Origin: UJ101 sp965262705
GTDB taxonomy: Bacteria > Bacteroidota > Bacteroidia > Flavobacteriales > UJ101
Length of the DNA stretch: 64,000 nucleotides
NCBI GenBank assembly: GCA_965262705.1
Contig: OZ253556.1
Span: forward strand, 1,116,001 to 1,180,000
Direction of reading: 5' to 3'
Part shown: in pieces, positions 51,053-60,573 of the stretch
Position numbering within the stretch: the stretch's first letter is position 1
Layout of the letters: every line of letters starts with the position of its first letter
The notes under the pieces: model-generated
Databases searched by the model: none
What the model was told of the DNA's origin: nothing
The model's input: the letters and a program-made list of their open reading frames with translations, nothing else
Made by a program: the position numbers and the translations under genes

Positions 51053-53488
51053 TTAATCTTTGTAATAAATTCGTTTTACTCGAGAGGATATTGAGGTGAG
51101 TACTTCATAAGGAATGGTTTGCTGCCAAGCGGCAACTTCCTCTAAAGAGGGGCTCTTTCCTATTAAAATCACTTCATCGCCTTCTTCACAAGATATATTA
51201 GAAACGTCAATCATCGTCATGTCCATACATATATTTCCTATGATCGGCGCTTTTTGATGGTGAATTTTTACATAACCTATACCCTTTCCCTGCAAACGTC
51301 TTAATCCATCAGCATAGCCTATCGGAATAGTTGCGATTCGAGTTGTTTTGGGTGCCTTGAATCGCCTTCCATAGCCTACGGTATCTCTTTCCCTTAAGTA
51401 TTTTATTTGTGTAATGGTACTTTTTAATGTGGCAATGCTTTTTAAATGTCTGCGTACTTTATGGTCAAAGTTGTAACCGTATATTCCAATTCCAAGTCGA
51501 ACCATATCAAATTGATATTTGCTGAAATGAGAAATTCCAGAGGAATTTAAAATATGTTTTATTGGAAGATAGTCAAGTACGGATACAACGGCATTGTAGT
51601 TTCTATTAAAACGTCTGACCTGATGTAAAATATACGCTTTTTCTTCAGGTATATCAGCTGTGGCAAGATGTGAAAATATAGATTGAACCTGGAGCCATGG
51701 TTCATTTTCTTTTAAAAGTTTTTTAAGTGTTGCTAACTCTGACGTCTCAAATCCTAAACGGTGCATGCCGGTTTCTAATTTCAAGTGAATCGGATATTTT
51801 TTCAGCCCAATGCTCTTTAGTAGTCCTACTAAGGAATGTAAAACCCTAAAGTTAAAGATCTCAGGTTCTAATCGATGTTCAATGATGGCCGAATGGCTGT
51901 GATGAATGGCATTCATAACCATTATAGGCATAGATATTCCTAAATTGCGCAGCGCAATCCCTTCATCAGGATAAGCCACGCCAAGATAATCTACCTGATG
52001 AAACTTAAGTAAATTGGCTATCTCATATACGCCGCTTCCGTAAGAAGATGCCTTTACCATGACCATTATCTTAGTCTGCGGATTTAACTTGCGTTTAAAG
52101 TAGTTTAAATTGTGGATTAAATTTTCAAGATTGATTTCAAGAACCGTTTCATGATTCTTTTTTACCATTTTTTTAACGGCTTTCTCAAGTTCAAATCGCC
52201 GAGCGCCTTTGAAAAGAATTGCCTCATTTGAGAACAAAGAAAAATCCATGCGGGTGATAAAATCGACTGTATCATCGAAATAATAAGTCTTTTGAGCAAG
52301 TGTCTCCTCCTTTTGAAAATTTCCGATTAAAACTAAATGTTTAAGATTTAATTTTTTAATTATCGTATAGAGTTCAGGATTAAATGAATTAAACTCGGTT
52401 AAAACTAATGACTTGTTGGCATATTCTTGATAGGCTAATACCTCCAGAGCAATTTTTACCGAATCCCAATCTGAATTATAAATATCTGATATCAGTAGAT
52501 TTTGGTTTATCCCTTCTAAAAATTCCAATCGCATTCTAACAGCGTATAAAGATTGTATTTTTTCGTTGATCTTTTCTTGTGAAAAGCCTAAGTGCAAAAG
52601 GGTTAAAATTACAGTCAATGTATTATCTACCGAAGCCCGGTCTGTAAAAGGCACCTTGAAATGAAGGCAACGCTGCTTAAAAACAGCTTTTATTTGGGTA
52701 TAATTTTCCTTCTTGTCCGCTTCAATGATTTGTAGCGTATCCTTAGCAGTTTTTCCATACGATAAACATTTTTTTGAAGGGAAACGTTTTATGATCTCCT
52801 TATAAACCCACGGTTTTGAGGATGAAAAAATAATCGTTTCACAGCGTTTAAATACGTTTAATTTCTCGTGAAGAAGTAATTCTTTCGAGTTGAAATTCTC
52901 TATATGTGCCGTTCCTATATGCGTTAGAATACCCAATTCAGGATGGATAATCCGTTCTAAACTTTTCATTTCATTTGCTTGGGAAATACCTGCTTCAAAA
53001 ATGCCTAAGGTGTGTTTATTATTTATTGCCCATAGAGAAAGGGGCACACCGATTTGCGAATTATAACTTTTCGGACTTTTAACTATTGAAAAATTATCGG
53101 CTAAACAGATTGAAAGCCATTCTTTTACAATAGTTTTTCCATTGCTCCCTGTGATGGCTATCACCTTCAAATCAAACGACTTTCTATGTTTACCTGCTAG
53201 TTTTTGTAGGGCTTCTAGGGTATCCTTTACTTTTAGATAAGCCGCTCCTTCTAAAGATAAAAAATCATTTTTTATTTCAGAAACTACAAAATTCCTAACG
53301 CCTTTCTTATAAGCATCGAAAATATAATCATGCCCGTTTTTCTGGCTCCCCGAGAGCGCAAAGAATAAACTTTCTTCAGAGTTTTCTATTGCTCTTGCAT
53401 CTATGGAAAGATGCTTTATTTCTCCTTGTGGCAAACCATGAATTTCTGCTTCTATTAACTCAGCGATATATTTAACTGTATATACCAT
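51053..53488 (-). CDS. fused MurF ligase / alanine racemase
   Basis: 811-aa bifunctional peptidoglycan enzyme. Residues ~1-445 are MurF (adds D-Ala-D-Ala to UDP-MurNAc-tripeptide): 'IKHLSIDARAIENSEESLFFAL', ATP loop 'AITGSNGKTIVKEW', 'GIFEAGISQANEMKSL'. Residues ~450-811 are a fold-III alanine racemase: PLP-lysine in 'MVMVKASSYGSGVYEIA', 'DYLGVAYPDEGIALRN', 'LKLETGMHRLGFE', second base Tyr in 'TVGYGRRFKAPKTTRIATIPIGYADGLRR', 'GNICMDMTMIDVS'. The fusion, known in Bacteroidota, makes D-Ala beside the ligase pathway that uses it. It starts 11 bases after tdk. Confidence 0.95.
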   Translation of the reverse strand: MVYTVKYIAELIEAEIHGLPQGEIKHLSIDARAIENSEESLFFALSGSQKNGHDYIFDAYKKGVRNFVVSEIKNDFLSLEGAAYLKVKDTLEALQKLAGKHRKSFDLKVIAITGSNGKTIVKEWLSICLADNFSIVKSPKSYNSQIGVPLSLWAINNKHTLGIFEAGISQANEMKSLERIIHPELGILTHIGTAHIENFNSKELLLHEKLNVFKRCETIIFSSSKPWVYKEIIKRFPSKKCLSYGKTAKDTLQIIEADKKENYTQIKAVFKQRCLHFKVPFTDRASVDNTLTVILTLLHLGFSQEKINEKIQSLYAVRMRLEFLEGINQNLLISDIYNSDWDSVKIALEVLAYQEYANKSLVLTEFNSFNPELYTIIKKLNLKHLVLIGNFQKEETLAQKTYYFDDTVDFITRMDFSLFSNEAILFKGARRFELEKAVKKMVKKNHETVLEINLENLIHNLNYFKRKLNPQTKIMVMVKASSYGSGVYEIANLLKFHQVDYLGVAYPDEGIALRNLGISMPIMVMNAIHHSHSAIIEHRLEPEIFNFRVLHSLVGLLKSIGLKKYPIHLKLETGMHRLGFETSELATLKKLLKENEPWLQVQSIFSHLATADIPEEKAYILHQVRRFNRNYNAVVSVLDYLPIKHILNSSGISHFSKYQFDMVRLGIGIYGYNFDHKVRRHLKSIATLKSTITQIKYLRERDTVGYGRRFKAPKTTRIATIPIGYADGLRRLQGKGIGYVKIHHQKAPIIGNICMDMTMIDVSNISCEEGDEVILIGKSPSLEEVAAWQQTIPYEVLTSISSRVKRIYYKD

Positions 53489-53499
53489 AACTATGGGTT

Positions 53500-54078
53500 T
53501 TATTCTTGCATTTTTTCCCAGTAGGCAGATCGGCTTAGGGGTTCATATTCTTGTTTTTCTCCTAGCATAATCACCTCTTCTCCTTCTGCAACCCGATGGG
53601 AGTAATGTGCTAAGTTTCCCGTTCGCAGGCAAATCGCATGGACTTTTGTTACATATTCAGCTGTTGCCATTAAAAAAGGCATAGGACCAAAGGGTCTCCC
53701 TCTAAAATCCATATCTAACCCGGCTATAATGACCCGTTTTCCATTATTAGCCAGTTCATTGCACACCCTTACGATTTCTTCGTCAAAAAATTGCCCTTCA
53801 TCAATGCCAATAACCTCCGCTTCTGCAGAAAACAATAGAATAGCAGAAGAAGAATCTACCGGGGTACTTTTTATTTCGTTTGCATTATGTGAAACTACTT
53901 TTTCTTTATCGTAGCGAACATCCATCGCGGGTTTAAATATTTCTGTTTTTTGCCCGGCCATTTGCGCGCGCCTAAGCCTTCGGATAAGTTCTTCAGTCTT
54001 CCCTGAAAACATAGAACCACAAATAATCTCTATCCAACCGCTTTGTTTTGTATGATTTATCGTATTTTCAAGAAACAT
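53500..54078 (-). CDS. tdk: thymidine kinase (type II)
   Basis: Salvages thymidine to dTMP with ATP. 192 aa: P-loop 'ICGSMFSGKTEELIRRLRRAQ', 'VGIDEGQFFDE' (catalytic Glu), 'VIIAGLDMDFRGRPFGPMPFLMATAEYV'. The lasso that normally holds a structural zinc reads 'AICLRTGNLAHYSHR': the first Cys is present, but the second Cys of CxxC and the later pair are absent, so zinc is probably not bound. It forms a likely two-gene operon with murF-alr. Confidence 0.95.
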   Translation of the reverse strand: MFLENTINHTKQSGWIEIICGSMFSGKTEELIRRLRRAQMAGQKTEIFKPAMDVRYDKEKVVSHNANEIKSTPVDSSSAILLFSAEAEVIGIDEGQFFDEEIVRVCNELANNGKRVIIAGLDMDFRGRPFGPMPFLMATAEYVTKVHAICLRTGNLAHYSHRVAEGEEVIMLGEKQEYEPLSRSAYWEKMQE

Positions 54079-54225
54079 TTTGTATTTTCGTTACGTGTAA
54101 TAAAAAAAATAAGTTGATAATTTTTCTAAAATTATCCTAGTTAAGAGAACTGAACCATAAGTCAGTGCCAGCTAAAGTCAGCGAAGCTAAAAAGATAATT
54201 TACAAAAACAAAACTACAATTTTTG

Positions 54226-54729
54226 ATGGATATGAACGATAAAAATATACACCGCATGAAGGCTGATTTGTTGCAGGAGATAAAAAATATATGCCGTGAA
54301 GTTCAGAGCATACAAACTTTTTCAGGATTGATTAGCCTTGAGTCACGTATATATGAAATGTCTCGTCAATTGACTATTCTAAAGTATTTAGATGGAAAAA
54401 TGAAGATAGCAAATCTTTATTTAACTCAAGAAGCTGCATCGAGAGAACCGCATGTTAAAGAAGTTGTGCAGAGTAGAAAAGAAAATCAAAAAAGCAGTGA
54501 GAACTATAGAGCAATACAACTAAATCTTAATGATAAAGTAGCTTTTGAAAATCAGCTGTTCAATAAAGATTCGAAAGCTTTTTATGAATTTTTAGAAAAA
54601 ATAAATCATAGTAAATCTTTTGAGGAGGCTCGTAAAATATGGCAGGCATACCATAAATCTTTTCATTGGGAAAAAAAAGAGGACTTTGCAAAAAGATTGG
54701 AAAAGTTAGTGGAGCAGCGTTTTGAATAG
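54226..54729 (+). CDS. conserved helical hypothetical protein
   Basis: 167 aa, predicted almost wholly alpha-helical and charged. Opening helices: 'KADLLQEIKNICREVQSIQTFSGLISLESRIYEMSRQLTILKYLD'. C-terminal part: 'LNLNDKVAFENQLFNKDSKAFYEFLEKINHSKSFEEARKIWQAYHKSFHWEKKEDFAKRLEKLVEQRF'. I recall similar proteins in other flavobacteria but no assigned function. ATG 54226 follows an in-frame TTG; ATG 54232 is the alternative. No signal or membrane segment. Confidence 0.75.
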   Translation: MDMNDKNIHRMKADLLQEIKNICREVQSIQTFSGLISLESRIYEMSRQLTILKYLDGKMKIANLYLTQEAASREPHVKEVVQSRKENQKSSENYRAIQLNLNDKVAFENQLFNKDSKAFYEFLEKINHSKSFEEARKIWQAYHKSFHWEKKEDFAKRLEKLVEQRFE

Positions 54730-54781
54730 TCGGCGGGCAATAATTGGATGATGCCTTTGCCCTGAACTGCAGTTGGTTAAA

Positions 54782-54969
54782 AAGGCCGTTGCAGAACACA
54801 TAAAAAAGTATGAAAAAGAAAGCATCTCGTTTCAAACTGCTTCCTTACTTCGGCTGTGCTCAGCAACCATCTCAAAAAATTAAAATCCTCACAATCATTA
54901 GATTGATCCGGGGTTTAATTTTTATCGGGCGTTGCATTTTTTTGTTAAAGCGCTTTTTGCAACGGTCTC
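54782..54969 (-). mobile_element. MITE with 5-bp target duplication
   Basis: 188 bp, AAGGCCGTTGCAGAACAC to TTTTTGCAACGGTCTC, flanked by TTAAA (54777-54781) and TTAAA (54970-54974). It includes a CTTCGGCTGTGCTCAG module in the left arm. It fills most of the gap before the thiolase. Confidence 0.9.
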
Positions 54970-55056
54970 TTAAAGTATTTTTTGTAGAGAGGCTAGCAAA
55001 TTAGTAATATAATTTTTTTGCTATATTTAAAAATTAAATTTTAAGAAATCAGTCAA

Positions 55057-56238
55057 ATGAAAAAAATAGTTATAGCAGCGGCTGGAAGAACTCCGGTAGG
55101 GAGTTTTATGGGGAGTCTTTCTTCTACTCCTGCTCACCGTTTAGGAAGTATTGTCATTAGAGGGCTTTTGAATAAAATCAATTTAGACCCTTCACTTGTT
55201 GATGAAGTTTTTATGGGGAATGTCTTACAAGCCGGCTTAGGACAAGCACCTGCAAGACAAGCTGCACTTGGCGCCGGGGTTCCTAAAAAGGTGCCTTGTA
55301 CTACTGTGAATAAAGTATGCGCTTCAGGGATGAAATCCATTACGCTGGGTGCTCAAGCCATTGCATTAGGCGATGCAGAAATTGTAATAGCCGGAGGGAT
55401 GGAAAGCATGTCTCTCACTCCCCATTATCTCCCTGCAAGTCGCAATGGGAAAAAATTCGGAAATATCACTATGATAGATGGATTAGCTTTCGATGGGTTG
55501 ACCGATCCTTATACTCGTGAATTAATGGGTACTTTTGCTGATGAAACTGCGAAAAAATATAACTTTTCACGAGAGGAACAAGATCAATTCGCTATTGAGT
55601 CTTACCGGCGGGCAGCAGAAGCCTGGGAAAAAGGAAGATTTAAAAATGAGATTATTCCGGTGGAAATTCTTAGCCGAAAAGGAGAACCTGTTATCTTTGA
55701 TGAGGATGAAGAGTACCAAAAAGTACATTTTGAAAAAATCCCTGCCCTGCGCCCGGCATTTTCAAAAGAAGGTACCGTTACGGCGGCTAATGCTTCAACC
55801 TTAAACGATGGTGGTGGTGCTGTGATTTTGATGAGCGAAGAAAAAGCCAAAGAACTAAGATTAACCCCTCTTGCTTCCGTACTCGCTTATGCCGATGCCG
55901 CACATGAACCCGAGTGGTTTACTACAGCACCTGCAAAGGCTGTGCCCCGGGCACTTTCAAAGGCAGGAATTTCAGTAGATGAGGTAGATTATTTTGAACT
56001 CAATGAAGCCTTTTCAGTGGTAGGATTGGTTAATATAAAATTACTTTCATTAGATAAAAATAAGGTAAATATAAATGGGGGTGCGGTTTCTCTCGGTCAT
56101 CCTCTTGGCTGCAGCGGTGCACGAATTGTAGTTACACTGCTCAATGTATTAAAACAAAATCATGGAAAGACAGGCGTCGCAGCTATTTGTAATGGCGGCG
56201 GGGGTGCTTCTGCTCTTGTTATTGAGAATTGGTTATGA
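55057..56238 (+). CDS. acetyl-CoA C-acyltransferase (thiolase)
   Basis: Condenses two acetyl-CoA or cleaves 3-ketoacyl-CoA. 393 aa: 'AAAGRTPVGSFMGSLSS', nucleophile Cys88 in 'TTVNKVCASGMKSI', 'VIAGGMESMSLTPHYLP', 'NASTLNDGGGAVILMSEEKA', 'FELNEAFSVVG', catalytic His in 'INGGAVSLGHPLGCSGARI' and second Cys in 'AAICNGGGGASALVIE'. The close fit to AtoB/PhaA-type sequences favours acetoacetyl-CoA synthesis, but a beta-oxidation role cannot be excluded. Monocistronic. Confidence 0.94.
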   Translation: MKKIVIAAAGRTPVGSFMGSLSSTPAHRLGSIVIRGLLNKINLDPSLVDEVFMGNVLQAGLGQAPARQAALGAGVPKKVPCTTVNKVCASGMKSITLGAQAIALGDAEIVIAGGMESMSLTPHYLPASRNGKKFGNITMIDGLAFDGLTDPYTRELMGTFADETAKKYNFSREEQDQFAIESYRRAAEAWEKGRFKNEIIPVEILSRKGEPVIFDEDEEYQKVHFEKIPALRPAFSKEGTVTAANASTLNDGGGAVILMSEEKAKELRLTPLASVLAYADAAHEPEWFTTAPAKAVPRALSKAGISVDEVDYFELNEAFSVVGLVNIKLLSLDKNKVNINGGAVSLGHPLGCSGARIVVTLLNVLKQNHGKTGVAAICNGGGGASALVIENWL

Positions 56239-56261
56239 AAAATTATATTAACCTTTAATTT

Positions 56262-56351
56262 GAGATCGTTTTAGAACACATAAAAAAAGCATGAAAAAGA
56301 AAGCATTTAGCTTCGCTGACTTGCAGTTGTTAAAGTGCTTTTCCAAAAGGC
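56262..56351 (-). repeat. MITE deletion derivative
   Basis: Starts GAGATCGTTTTAGAACAC like a MITE left arm and goes through GAAAGCATTTAGC. It then jumps via TTCGCTGACTTGCAGTTG directly to the right arm TTAAAGTGCTTTTCC. The whole palindromic centre is missing, with the 20-bp module at the junction. Confidence 0.6.
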
Positions 56352-56393
56352 ATCAATATATGTGTTTTTACGTTAAGCAGGTTGATTATTTTT

Positions 56394-57257
56394 TTATGCG
56401 TTGTTTAATGCCTCTGCTCCGCCAACTATTTCCAGGATTTCATTAGTAATAGACGCTTGGCGCGCTTTATTGTAAGTCAGCAGCAATTCGTTTTTAAGTT
56501 CCATAGCATTATCTGTTGCCTTGTGCATAGCGGTCATACGCGAGCCATGCTCGGCGGCAACTGAGTCGATAATGGCTTTATATAGTTGAGTTTTTATTGA
56601 TTTAGGGATTAAATTTTCTACAATTTTTACTTTATTCGGCTCAAATATATAATCAGAACTTTTCGCTTCTGCTTTCGGTAGAACTACGGGCAACATCTGC
56701 TCTACTGTTAGAATGGTGGTCGCTGCGTTTTTAAATGAATTGTAAACTACTTCTACCTTATCATAACCCCCTTGAGAGAATAAAGACATAATTTCTTCTG
56801 CAATATTCGCCACCTTTTTAAAGCTTAACTCATCGTAGAGTGAACTGTAGTTTTTTTCAATTTTATGTTGTTTTGACAAAATATTATATGCTTTTCTTCC
56901 AATGGTAAGGAACGAAACCTCTACCTTAGCATATTTTTCCTCTATCCGATGACTAATCTCTTTAATTAAAGATGAATTAAATGCTCCGCAAAGCCCTCGA
57001 TTAGAAGAAATAACAACGAATAAAACTTTTTTTACGATTCGTTTTTCAATAAAAATGCTACCTATATCGCTGGTATCAAGTCCTGCACAAACATTTTGGA
57101 GTATTTGCTTCATTGAAGCCGCATAAGGGCGCATTTGGAGTGTTGCCTCTTGTGCTTTCTTTAATTTTGAAGCAGAAACCATTTTCATAGCACTGGTTAT
57201 CTGAATAGTTGATCCAACCGAAGTAATTCTATTTTTTATTTCTTTTAATCCTGCCAT
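56394..57257 (-). CDS. atpG: ATP synthase gamma subunit
   Basis: Central rotor stalk of F1F0 ATP synthase. 287 aa: N-terminal helix 'AGLKEIKNRITSVGSTIQITSAMKMVSASKLKKAQ', 'VVISSNRGLCGAFNSSLIKE', and C-terminal helix 'ESRM'-type 'AAEHGSRMTAMHKATDNAMELKNELLLTYNKARQASITNEILEIVGGAEAL'. The alpha subunit gene normally lies directly upstream; here the upstream flank is MITE debris and an unrelated gene, so atpG stands apart from the usual cluster. Confidence 0.97.
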   Translation of the reverse strand: MAGLKEIKNRITSVGSTIQITSAMKMVSASKLKKAQEATLQMRPYAASMKQILQNVCAGLDTSDIGSIFIEKRIVKKVLFVVISSNRGLCGAFNSSLIKEISHRIEEKYAKVEVSFLTIGRKAYNILSKQHKIEKNYSSLYDELSFKKVANIAEEIMSLFSQGGYDKVEVVYNSFKNAATTILTVEQMLPVVLPKAEAKSSDYIFEPNKVKIVENLIPKSIKTQLYKAIIDSVAAEHGSRMTAMHKATDNAMELKNELLLTYNKARQASITNEILEIVGGAEALNNA

Positions 57258-57337
57258 AATGAAATCTTTTTTATCTATTTTGCAAAGGTCTCAAAATTAT
57301 TTAAATGCCCTATAATCTGCCCTATGTAAGCATTATA

Positions 57338-57390
57338 GAGACTATTGCAAAGAGCACTTTAACTGCAAGTCAGTGCCGGCTAAAGGTCTC
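57338..57390. repeat. 53-bp MITE derivative
   Basis: GAGACTATTGCAAAGAGCAC, then TTTAACTGCAAGTCAGTGCC and GGCTAAAGGTCTC: one MITE arm joined by the 20-bp module to the variant end. It lies just upstream of atpG. Confidence 0.65.
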
Positions 57391-57461
57391 ATAATAATTA
57401 TAATGCGCACAAAGTTAATATTTTTTAATTCGAAGTAAAGCCTTTTCATTTTTTAATCGGA

Positions 57462-57521
57462 GAGGCCTTTAGCTGGATTGACTTGCAGTTAAGCTGTCAA
57501 AGTACTTTTTGTAAAAGGCTC
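57462..57521. repeat. 60-bp MITE derivative
   Basis: GAGGCCTTTAGCTGGATTGACTTGCAG ... AAGTACTTTTTGTAAAAGGCTC, the mirror-image type of the element at 57338; it ends 7 bases before the neighbouring gene's stop. Confidence 0.6.
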
Positions 57522-57527
57522 TTTTGT

Positions 57528-58082
57528 TTATTGCTCTTGTTCTTTATCATAAAAGATTTTAAAATCTTTCTCTCTAAAAATCTTCTTTCGGGCATCAATG
57601 TTTAAGGTATCTTTTATCCTTTTTGAATGAGTTAAGCGAGGAAAATTTTCATTTAAGTTATAATAGAAGTCCTGAATAAAATAACCTGAAACCGTATCGG
57701 TAAATTGATAGTATCTTCCTCCTATTTGTAAAGGAGGAGTATGTTTAAAGATGGAATCTTTTTTATGCACACTTCCATAGAAACGCTTATGTATATAATA
57801 CGTAGCACGCGTGGGATTAATAACCCCCTGATGAATAAAATTATAATTAAAATAATGCTTGCCGTTTAAAAGATGACGACCGGAGTTTAATTGTATAATT
57901 TTTGACGAATTAGCTTTTATATCATACACTTTATCATCTATATTTACCGTTATGCTTTTATCGGTGGGGTTGTCAATAATAAAATTTAGTTTCTTTTTAT
58001 TCAAAAACTGGGCGATAAAGTAGGATATTAAAACAAGTAAAATCGCTATCACAAAGCCTCCTATTATTGGATTTTTTCTCAT
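57528..58082 (-). CDS. membrane-anchored hypothetical protein
   Basis: 184 aa with one N-terminal membrane helix ('PIIGGFVIAILLVLISYFIAQFL') and an outer domain rich in beta-strand: 'FIIDNPTDKSITVNIDDKVYDIKANSSKIIQLNSGRHLLNGKHYF', 'RYYQFTDTVSGYFIQDFYYNL'. The 'N.T...v.v..dg..y.l......i.l..G.h.v' pattern looks like an Ig- or carboxypeptidase-regulatory-like fold. No known family; role unknown. Confidence 0.7.
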   Translation of the reverse strand: MRKNPIIGGFVIAILLVLISYFIAQFLNKKKLNFIIDNPTDKSITVNIDDKVYDIKANSSKIIQLNSGRHLLNGKHYFNYNFIHQGVINPTRATYYIHKRFYGSVHKKDSIFKHTPPLQIGGRYYQFTDTVSGYFIQDFYYNLNENFPRLTHSKRIKDTLNIDARKKIFREKDFKIFYDKEQEQ

Positions 58083-58152
58083 AGACTAATTTTTATCAAA
58101 TATAGAGAAACTTTTACTAAAATTAGGTTTCAAATCGCTGACTATATATTTT

Positions 58153-58326
58153 GAGACCGTTGCAGAACGTATGAAAAAGAAAGCATCTAACTTCAAACTG
58201 CTTCCTTCTCAAAAAATTAAAATCCTCACAACCAAAAGGTTGCTCCGGTTTTTAGCTTTGCTGACTTGCAGTTAATTTTTATCGGGCGTTGCATTTTTTT
58301 GTTAGCGTGCTTTTTGCAACGGTCTC
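58153..58326 (-). mobile_element. MITE copy with nested 20-bp module
   Basis: GAGACCGTTGCAGAACGTAT to TTTTTGCAACGGTCTC. Compared with other copies, AGCTTTGCTGACTTGCAGTT is inserted after GCTCCGGTTTTT, a clean example of the 20-bp module. A solo right end (TCTGCAACGGTCTC) follows at once. Confidence 0.85.
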
Positions 58327-58416
58327 ATATTCTGCAACGGTCTCGAGACTAATATTACCAGTAATTGTGATGTATTCAAATAAGAAAAAAGATAATAAAA
58401 ATTAGGATCAATTTTC

Positions 58417-59379
58417 TTATTTTTGAATCCCCAGTACCTTTAATCCGTTCATTGTCGCTATTTTTACCAGTTCATCTACATTATAAAAATGGCAGGCTTC
58501 GAGCATTACACGCATTTCTATCCAAAGATCTCCATCAGAAAAAGGCTTATAAATATCACAGATATTATCTGTACCGAATGCAACAGTAATTCCAGCAGGT
58601 ACCATTTCATCTACCGGCGTCATCGAATTGTGAGATACGGTCATTTTTTCTGTGCGGTCGTGATCGATCCATGCAGTAGGGCAGGAGATGATATGCATAT
58701 TAGCGTCTTTGATTAACTGGTATACTTTCTCTCGATAAGCACGTTTGTGTGCAGCAACCGAAATAGAATGTACGGCGGTTACTTTTCCCTGCATACCGTG
58801 CGCTATGGTTTTATTTGCTAAAAGTTCGGTTTCTTTCTCCTCAGCGGTATTGAACTGGTCAACGTGTACATGCACTAGTTTTCCATGGTCTTTTGCTGTT
58901 TGCATCAAAATATCTAAATGTTTCTCCTCATTCGGATGATCTTTGAGTGGTAATCCGCCGATAATATCTACAAAATCTACTGACTTATCAAACCAATAAC
59001 GCGCTTTTGGATCTACTACTCCTTTTAATACCTGATTAGCAAAACGAATTTCAATTTCTTTTCCATATTCGTCTTTCAATTTTTGTGCGGCTTTTATGGC
59101 GCGATCCTCAATAATTTCATCCACGTCAATAAAAGAACCGATAGCTTGAGCGCCTTGTTCAATAAACAGTTCGGTAGCTTTTGCCATTCTTCTAAAAATA
59201 TCATCTACCGATGAATTTCGTTTCATATCATCTACCAATGACCATTTATCTTTCAAGTATGAATGAGTATATTTGAAAGTTTCATCGGTAAGGCTATAAG
59301 CACGGTCTAAGTGTGCATGTGTGTTTACCCAGCCTCCATTTTTAATAATTTTTTCTACAACTAATTTTTTTGGGTTCAT
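58417..59379 (-). CDS. amidohydrolase-family hydrolase (cytosine deaminase-like)
   Basis: 320-aa metal-dependent TIM-barrel hydrolase. Metal ligands: HxH in 'WVNTHAHLDRAYSL' (His21, His23), His in 'GKLVHVHVDQFNT', His in 'TAVHSISV', and Asp in 'ITVAFGTDNICD'. The pattern is that of the cytosine/guanine deaminase (TRZ/ATZ) branch. It is shorter than typical 400-residue members, mainly because it lacks the N-terminal beta-sandwich. Substrate uncertain; a deaminase for a heterocyclic base is the best guess. Confidence 0.85.
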   Translation of the reverse strand: MNPKKLVVEKIIKNGGWVNTHAHLDRAYSLTDETFKYTHSYLKDKWSLVDDMKRNSSVDDIFRRMAKATELFIEQGAQAIGSFIDVDEIIEDRAIKAAQKLKDEYGKEIEIRFANQVLKGVVDPKARYWFDKSVDFVDIIGGLPLKDHPNEEKHLDILMQTAKDHGKLVHVHVDQFNTAEEKETELLANKTIAHGMQGKVTAVHSISVAAHKRAYREKVYQLIKDANMHIISCPTAWIDHDRTEKMTVSHNSMTPVDEMVPAGITVAFGTDNICDIYKPFSDGDLWIEMRVMLEACHFYNVDELVKIATMNGLKVLGIQK

Positions 59380-59491
59380 ATTTTTTTCTATAGATTCATA
59401 TTTTTTTCTCTAATAATGCCCTCATGATAAGCCGCTAACTATAATAGACTAAACAATTTTTCCAGGATAAGTGAAAAATATTTTCATTTAT

Positions 59492-60442
59492 CTAATTTTT
59501 AGTAGCTTTATTTTTCTTTGGATTATTTTTAAATTGATAAAAAAATCCAACTCCCAGTGATTCCCTTACTTGCATCTTCTTTATTTGATCTTCATCGTAC
59601 AGTGTACTGAATGTGAGTTTAGTACTCATAAAATTATTGATTTTCATAAGGATGAACAACTGATAAGCGATATCTAAGTTAAAGGGCCTGCTATTGTATT
59701 CAGAATAAATCCCAAAGTTTTGATCGAGATCTACATTTTCAAATAATTTAAACCGATGACGCCCTCTAATAGATAGTCCTAATGATGTTTCCGAGGCACT
59801 ATTTTCGTCTAATTTAAAGCGTGTACGTAAATTTTTATTATAAACAAATGTGGTTTTAGTCGAACCCGGCGAAAGGTTTAGCTCAAATTTATCCTTAAAA
59901 ACATAGTTTAAACCTAATCCTACAGTTAGATAACCCGGTGAGAAGGTTTCTGAAATCAATTTTCTTTCTGCGTCATTAAATTCATATCCTTTTGCAAATT
60001 GCGTTTCCAGATTAAGTAGTCCTCCAAAATACCAGTTTTTCTTTATATTATACCGATAAATTGTGTTGATCTTTAACTCATCCTCTGTTTTTCTTGTATT
60101 AAAATTATCATTCTCTTCACCTTTTAGACCATAAGCTGCCAAAATTCGACTATCCCATCGATGATTTTTCCGGATATAATGAAAATTATAATCAATGTGA
60201 GCCGCTCCTGAATAGGAATTAACCCCGCCTGGAACCCAATTATCAACTAATAACTGATTGAAAAGTAAACTATTTTTTAACGAATAATTCCAATGACGCA
60301 AGATGTCTTCTTTTATTTCCGGAAAGGATAAACTAATGAACGAGTTTCTGCCATGAGAATTTAGCTCACCATTTAATATCTCTTGCCCATTTAGTATAAG
60401 GAATGAAAATAAAAATAATATATATGCCTTAAGAAAATTCAT
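59492..60442 (-). CDS. DUF3078 outer-membrane-like protein
   Basis: 316 aa from ATG 60442, which opens a signal peptide ('MNFLKAYILFLFSFLILNGQ'). Many amphipathic strands: 'WNYSLKNSLLFNQLLVDNWVPGGVNSYSGAAHIDYNFHYIRKNHRW', 'INTIYRYNIKKNWYFGGLLNLETQFAKGYEF', 'SPGYLTVGLGLNYVFKDKFELNLSPGSTKTTFVYN', ending 'RESLGVGFFYQFKNN'. This matches DUF3078, a barrel-like family of Bacteroidota with no known role. The tail 'NPKKNKATKN' after the last strand is unusual for a BAM substrate. Confidence 0.85.
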   Translation of the reverse strand: MNFLKAYILFLFSFLILNGQEILNGELNSHGRNSFISLSFPEIKEDILRHWNYSLKNSLLFNQLLVDNWVPGGVNSYSGAAHIDYNFHYIRKNHRWDSRILAAYGLKGEENDNFNTRKTEDELKINTIYRYNIKKNWYFGGLLNLETQFAKGYEFNDAERKLISETFSPGYLTVGLGLNYVFKDKFELNLSPGSTKTTFVYNKNLRTRFKLDENSASETSLGLSIRGRHRFKLFENVDLDQNFGIYSEYNSRPFNLDIAYQLFILMKINNFMSTKLTFSTLYDEDQIKKMQVRESLGVGFFYQFKNNPKKNKATKN

Positions 60443-60474
60443 TATCTGCAAAATTAAAAAAATATGCAAATTTT

Positions 60475-60560
60475 TAGACCTTTAGCTAGCGAAGGCTTGC
60501 ACTGACTGGCATTTGATAGAGTGCTTTATGCAACTGAAAGTCAGCGAAGCTAAAGGTCTC
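60475..60560. repeat. 86-bp MITE derivative
   Basis: AGACCTTTAGCTAGCGAAGGC at the left and GTCAGCGAAGCTAAAGGTCTC at the right are mirror copies of the same 20-bp module, with GAGTGCTTTATGCAAC between. Confidence 0.65.
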
Positions 60561-60573
60561 GACCTAATATTCT

